Source: Bacteroidia bacterium (lineage in GTDB: Bacteria > Bacteroidota > Bacteroidia > B-17B0 > Aurantibacillaceae). Taken from it: a stretch of 55,471 nt of DNA. Shown one piece after another: positions 54,529 to 55,471 of this stretch. Both the position numbers and the translations under genes were made by a program. Location of the stretch: assembly GCA_026414605.1 (NCBI GenBank), contig JAOAIP010000050.1:1-55471 (forward strand), written 5' to 3'. The notes below the pieces were generated by a model. The model was not told the origin of the DNA and made no database searches. It worked only from the letters and a program-made list of their open reading frames with translations. Within the stretch, counting starts at the first letter, position 1. Each line of letters opens with the position of its first letter.

Positions 54529-54599
54529 AAAAAACCCCACGCAAAGCGCAGGGTTAAGAATCCTTCGGCTTATAGCCTTATTGTGATTCGTCTTACTGG
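54529..54599 (-). ncRNA. tracrRNA candidate upstream of and antisense to cas9
   Basis: Transcribed leftward. Segments in order: an anti-repeat region containing AGTAAGACGAATCACAAT; a nexus-like hairpin GGCT-ATA-AGCC followed by GAAGG; a short linker; then a terminator hairpin CCCTGCGC-TTT-GCGTGGGG followed by six T. The terminator stem pairs fully only on this strand (two G-U pairs that would be C-A mismatches on the plus strand), which fixes the direction. A TATATTTG promoter box lies just upstream (54610-54603). The order anti-repeat, nexus, terminator beside a cas9 start is the type II tracrRNA plan. The matching CRISPR repeat should contain ATTGTGATTCGTC. Confidence 0.8.
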
Positions 54600-54602
54600 G
54601 GG

Positions 54603-54610
54603 CAAATATA
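54603..54610 (-). promoter_or_regulatory. Promoter -7 element of the tracrRNA candidate
   Basis: TATATTTG on the minus strand; transcription would begin about 4-7 nt further on, at the start of the anti-repeat. TTTG and TTG triplets lie upstream at roughly -33. Confidence 0.6.
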
Positions 54611-54639
54611 ATAAGAAAAAAACAACAAAAACAAACTTT

Positions 54640-55471
54640 ATGAAAACATTAGCTATAGACCTTGGTCAATCATCTATTGGATGGGTTATTAGAAACACAG
54701 AAAATGAGAATATAGAACAACTGAATAAATTTGGCGTGGTTACTTTTAACAAAGGAGTTGGGGAAAAAAAAAACAATGAATGTTCCTTAGCTGCAGAACG
54801 AACGAAACATCGTTCAGTCAGAAGATTGTATCAATCTCGTAAGTATAAACTTTGGAACACATTAAAAAAGTTAAAAGCAAAAGATTTTTGTCCTATTCAA
54901 GAACAAGCTTTAACTGAGTGGACCACTTATAACAAAGAATGGGGTTTGAAAAGAAAATACCCGACATGGGACATTCAATTTGAGAACTGGATAAAATTAG
55001 ATTTTAACGGTGACAATAAACCCGATTTCGAAAGTCCTTATCAGCTTAGGAAAATTCTTGTCGAAAACAGATTAGATTTTCAAATACCCGCCAATAGATA
55101 CATGCTGGGTAGAGCACTTTACCACATTGCCCAACACCGCGCTTTTAAAAGCAGCAAAAAAGTGAAATTGGATGAAGAACAGAATGACGCAGCCGATGTT
55201 GGGGCTGAAAGAAAGAAAAAAGCTAATTTGATGAAAGAGTTTGAGAAAATCGGATTGGCATTTGACGAGAACAAAACCATTGGCCAACTATTAGCAGAAG
55301 CTGAATTATTTTTCAAAGAACGTGGATACGGAAGAATACGTAACGAACTACATCCGCACGTAACACGTAAAATGCTTCAACAGGAAGTTGAACAGATTTT
55401 TAAACATCAGTTTGGAGATAATTGGCTTGATAATTTTAAAGAGATTTTTGAAGTAGAAAAAATCTCAAAAT
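54640..55471 (+). CDS. cas9: Cas9, RNA-guided endonuclease, N-terminal part (runs off the window)
   Basis: 277 codons are visible with no stop before the window edge. RuvC-I motif MKTLAIDLGQSSIGW with catalytic D7; arginine-rich bridge helix AAERTKHRSVRRLYQSRKY (51-69); then recognition-lobe segments: SPYQLRKILVENRL near 132-145 and LGRALYHIAQHRAFKSSKK near 156-174, a Cas9 landmark. The HNH and remaining RuvC motifs lie beyond the window, so nuclease completeness cannot be judged. With the tracrRNA candidate on the opposite strand, this is a type II locus; subtype (II-C is commonest in Bacteroidota) is inferred. Cas1/Cas2 and the repeat array should be to the right. Confidence 0.93.
   Translation, partial: MKTLAIDLGQSSIGWVIRNTENENIEQLNKFGVVTFNKGVGEKKNNECSLAAERTKHRSVRRLYQSRKYKLWNTLKKLKAKDFCPIQEQALTEWTTYNKEWGLKRKYPTWDIQFENWIKLDFNGDNKPDFESPYQLRKILVENRLDFQIPANRYMLGRALYHIAQHRAFKSSKKVKLDEEQNDAADVGAERKKKANLMKEFEKIGLAFDENKTIGQLLAEAELFFKERGYGRIRNELHPHVTRKMLQQEVEQIFKHQFGDNWLDNFKEIFEVEKISK

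Noticed and set aside
54300-54640. A CRISPR array upstream of cas9
   Set aside because: Only a single anti-repeat-like segment and an 11-bp doublet are present; there are no regularly spaced repeats with spacers in the window.
55072-55316. Two minus-strand frames opposite the cas9 start
   Set aside because: They are antisense shadows of the cas9 coding sequence, which has a complete RuvC-I and bridge-helix signature.

Overview
The window is a low-GC chromosomal segment from a Bacteroidota bacterium, probably free-living and gliding or T9SS-competent. The evidence is several secreted proteins with type IX secretion C-terminal signals, a PorP/SprF-type partner, PorX, a DUF4270 lipoprotein, Bacteroidota-style promoters (TAnnTTTG at -7, sometimes TTG at -33) and the near absence of Shine-Dalgarno sequences. 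I cannot fix genus or order from sequence alone.

Layout. 1-375: truncated copy of an interspersed GC-rich repeat. 376-4229: YebC, a class III aminotransferase and an outer-membrane barrel protein. 4307-9892 (minus): BadF-type kinase, then a LytTR response regulator, a large propeller sensor kinase and a secreted CHU_C protein in one likely operon. 10021-10372: second repeat copy. 10525-16849: T9SS cargo plus PorP/SprF partner, prs, ribosomal protein L25, LolA. 16980-18149 (minus): phaJ-phaB (polyhydroxyalkanoate precursor supply). 18363-21202: a bufferin/Hvf-like RiPP operon. 21377-26897: tsaE, porX, a third cargo protein and a patatin. 27123-36993: DUF4270 lipoprotein, HTH protein, LpoB/CsgG-like barrel protein, a 46-residue lipoprotein, MlaE/MlaF, an orphan NeuB-type synthase with a glycosyltransferase, PadR and PspC. 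37052-49546 (minus): Rsh, AsnB, Ffh, RsgA, an AlbA_2 protein, SucB and SucA. 49732-50935: tyrosine recombinase and HPF. 51114-51612: third repeat copy. 51689-54277: M43 metalloprotease with SprB repeats. 54529-55471: a tracrRNA-like gene and the 5' end of cas9, cut by the window edge.

Two accessory systems stand out. The first is a copper-bufferin/Hvf-like operon: a secreted precursor with six EGKCG cores in three 17-residue units, a strong terminator, an ECF sigma factor, a tiny HxxxCxxC anti-sigma candidate, an MNIO (DUF692) enzyme and a DUF2063 partner, the last four genes overlapping. The second is a type II CRISPR locus: a Cas9 start with RuvC-I and arginine-rich bridge helix, preceded on the opposite strand by a compact tracrRNA candidate with its own promoter and terminator. 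If the proposed cas9 promoter is right, the cas9 leader is fully antisense to the tracrRNA.

The three long repeats share a nested inverted-repeat architecture (hairpin within a larger stem, then a GC-rich tail with a further stem) and look like structured non-coding elements of unknown function. No CRISPR array, tRNA, rRNA or insertion sequence was recognised inside the window.
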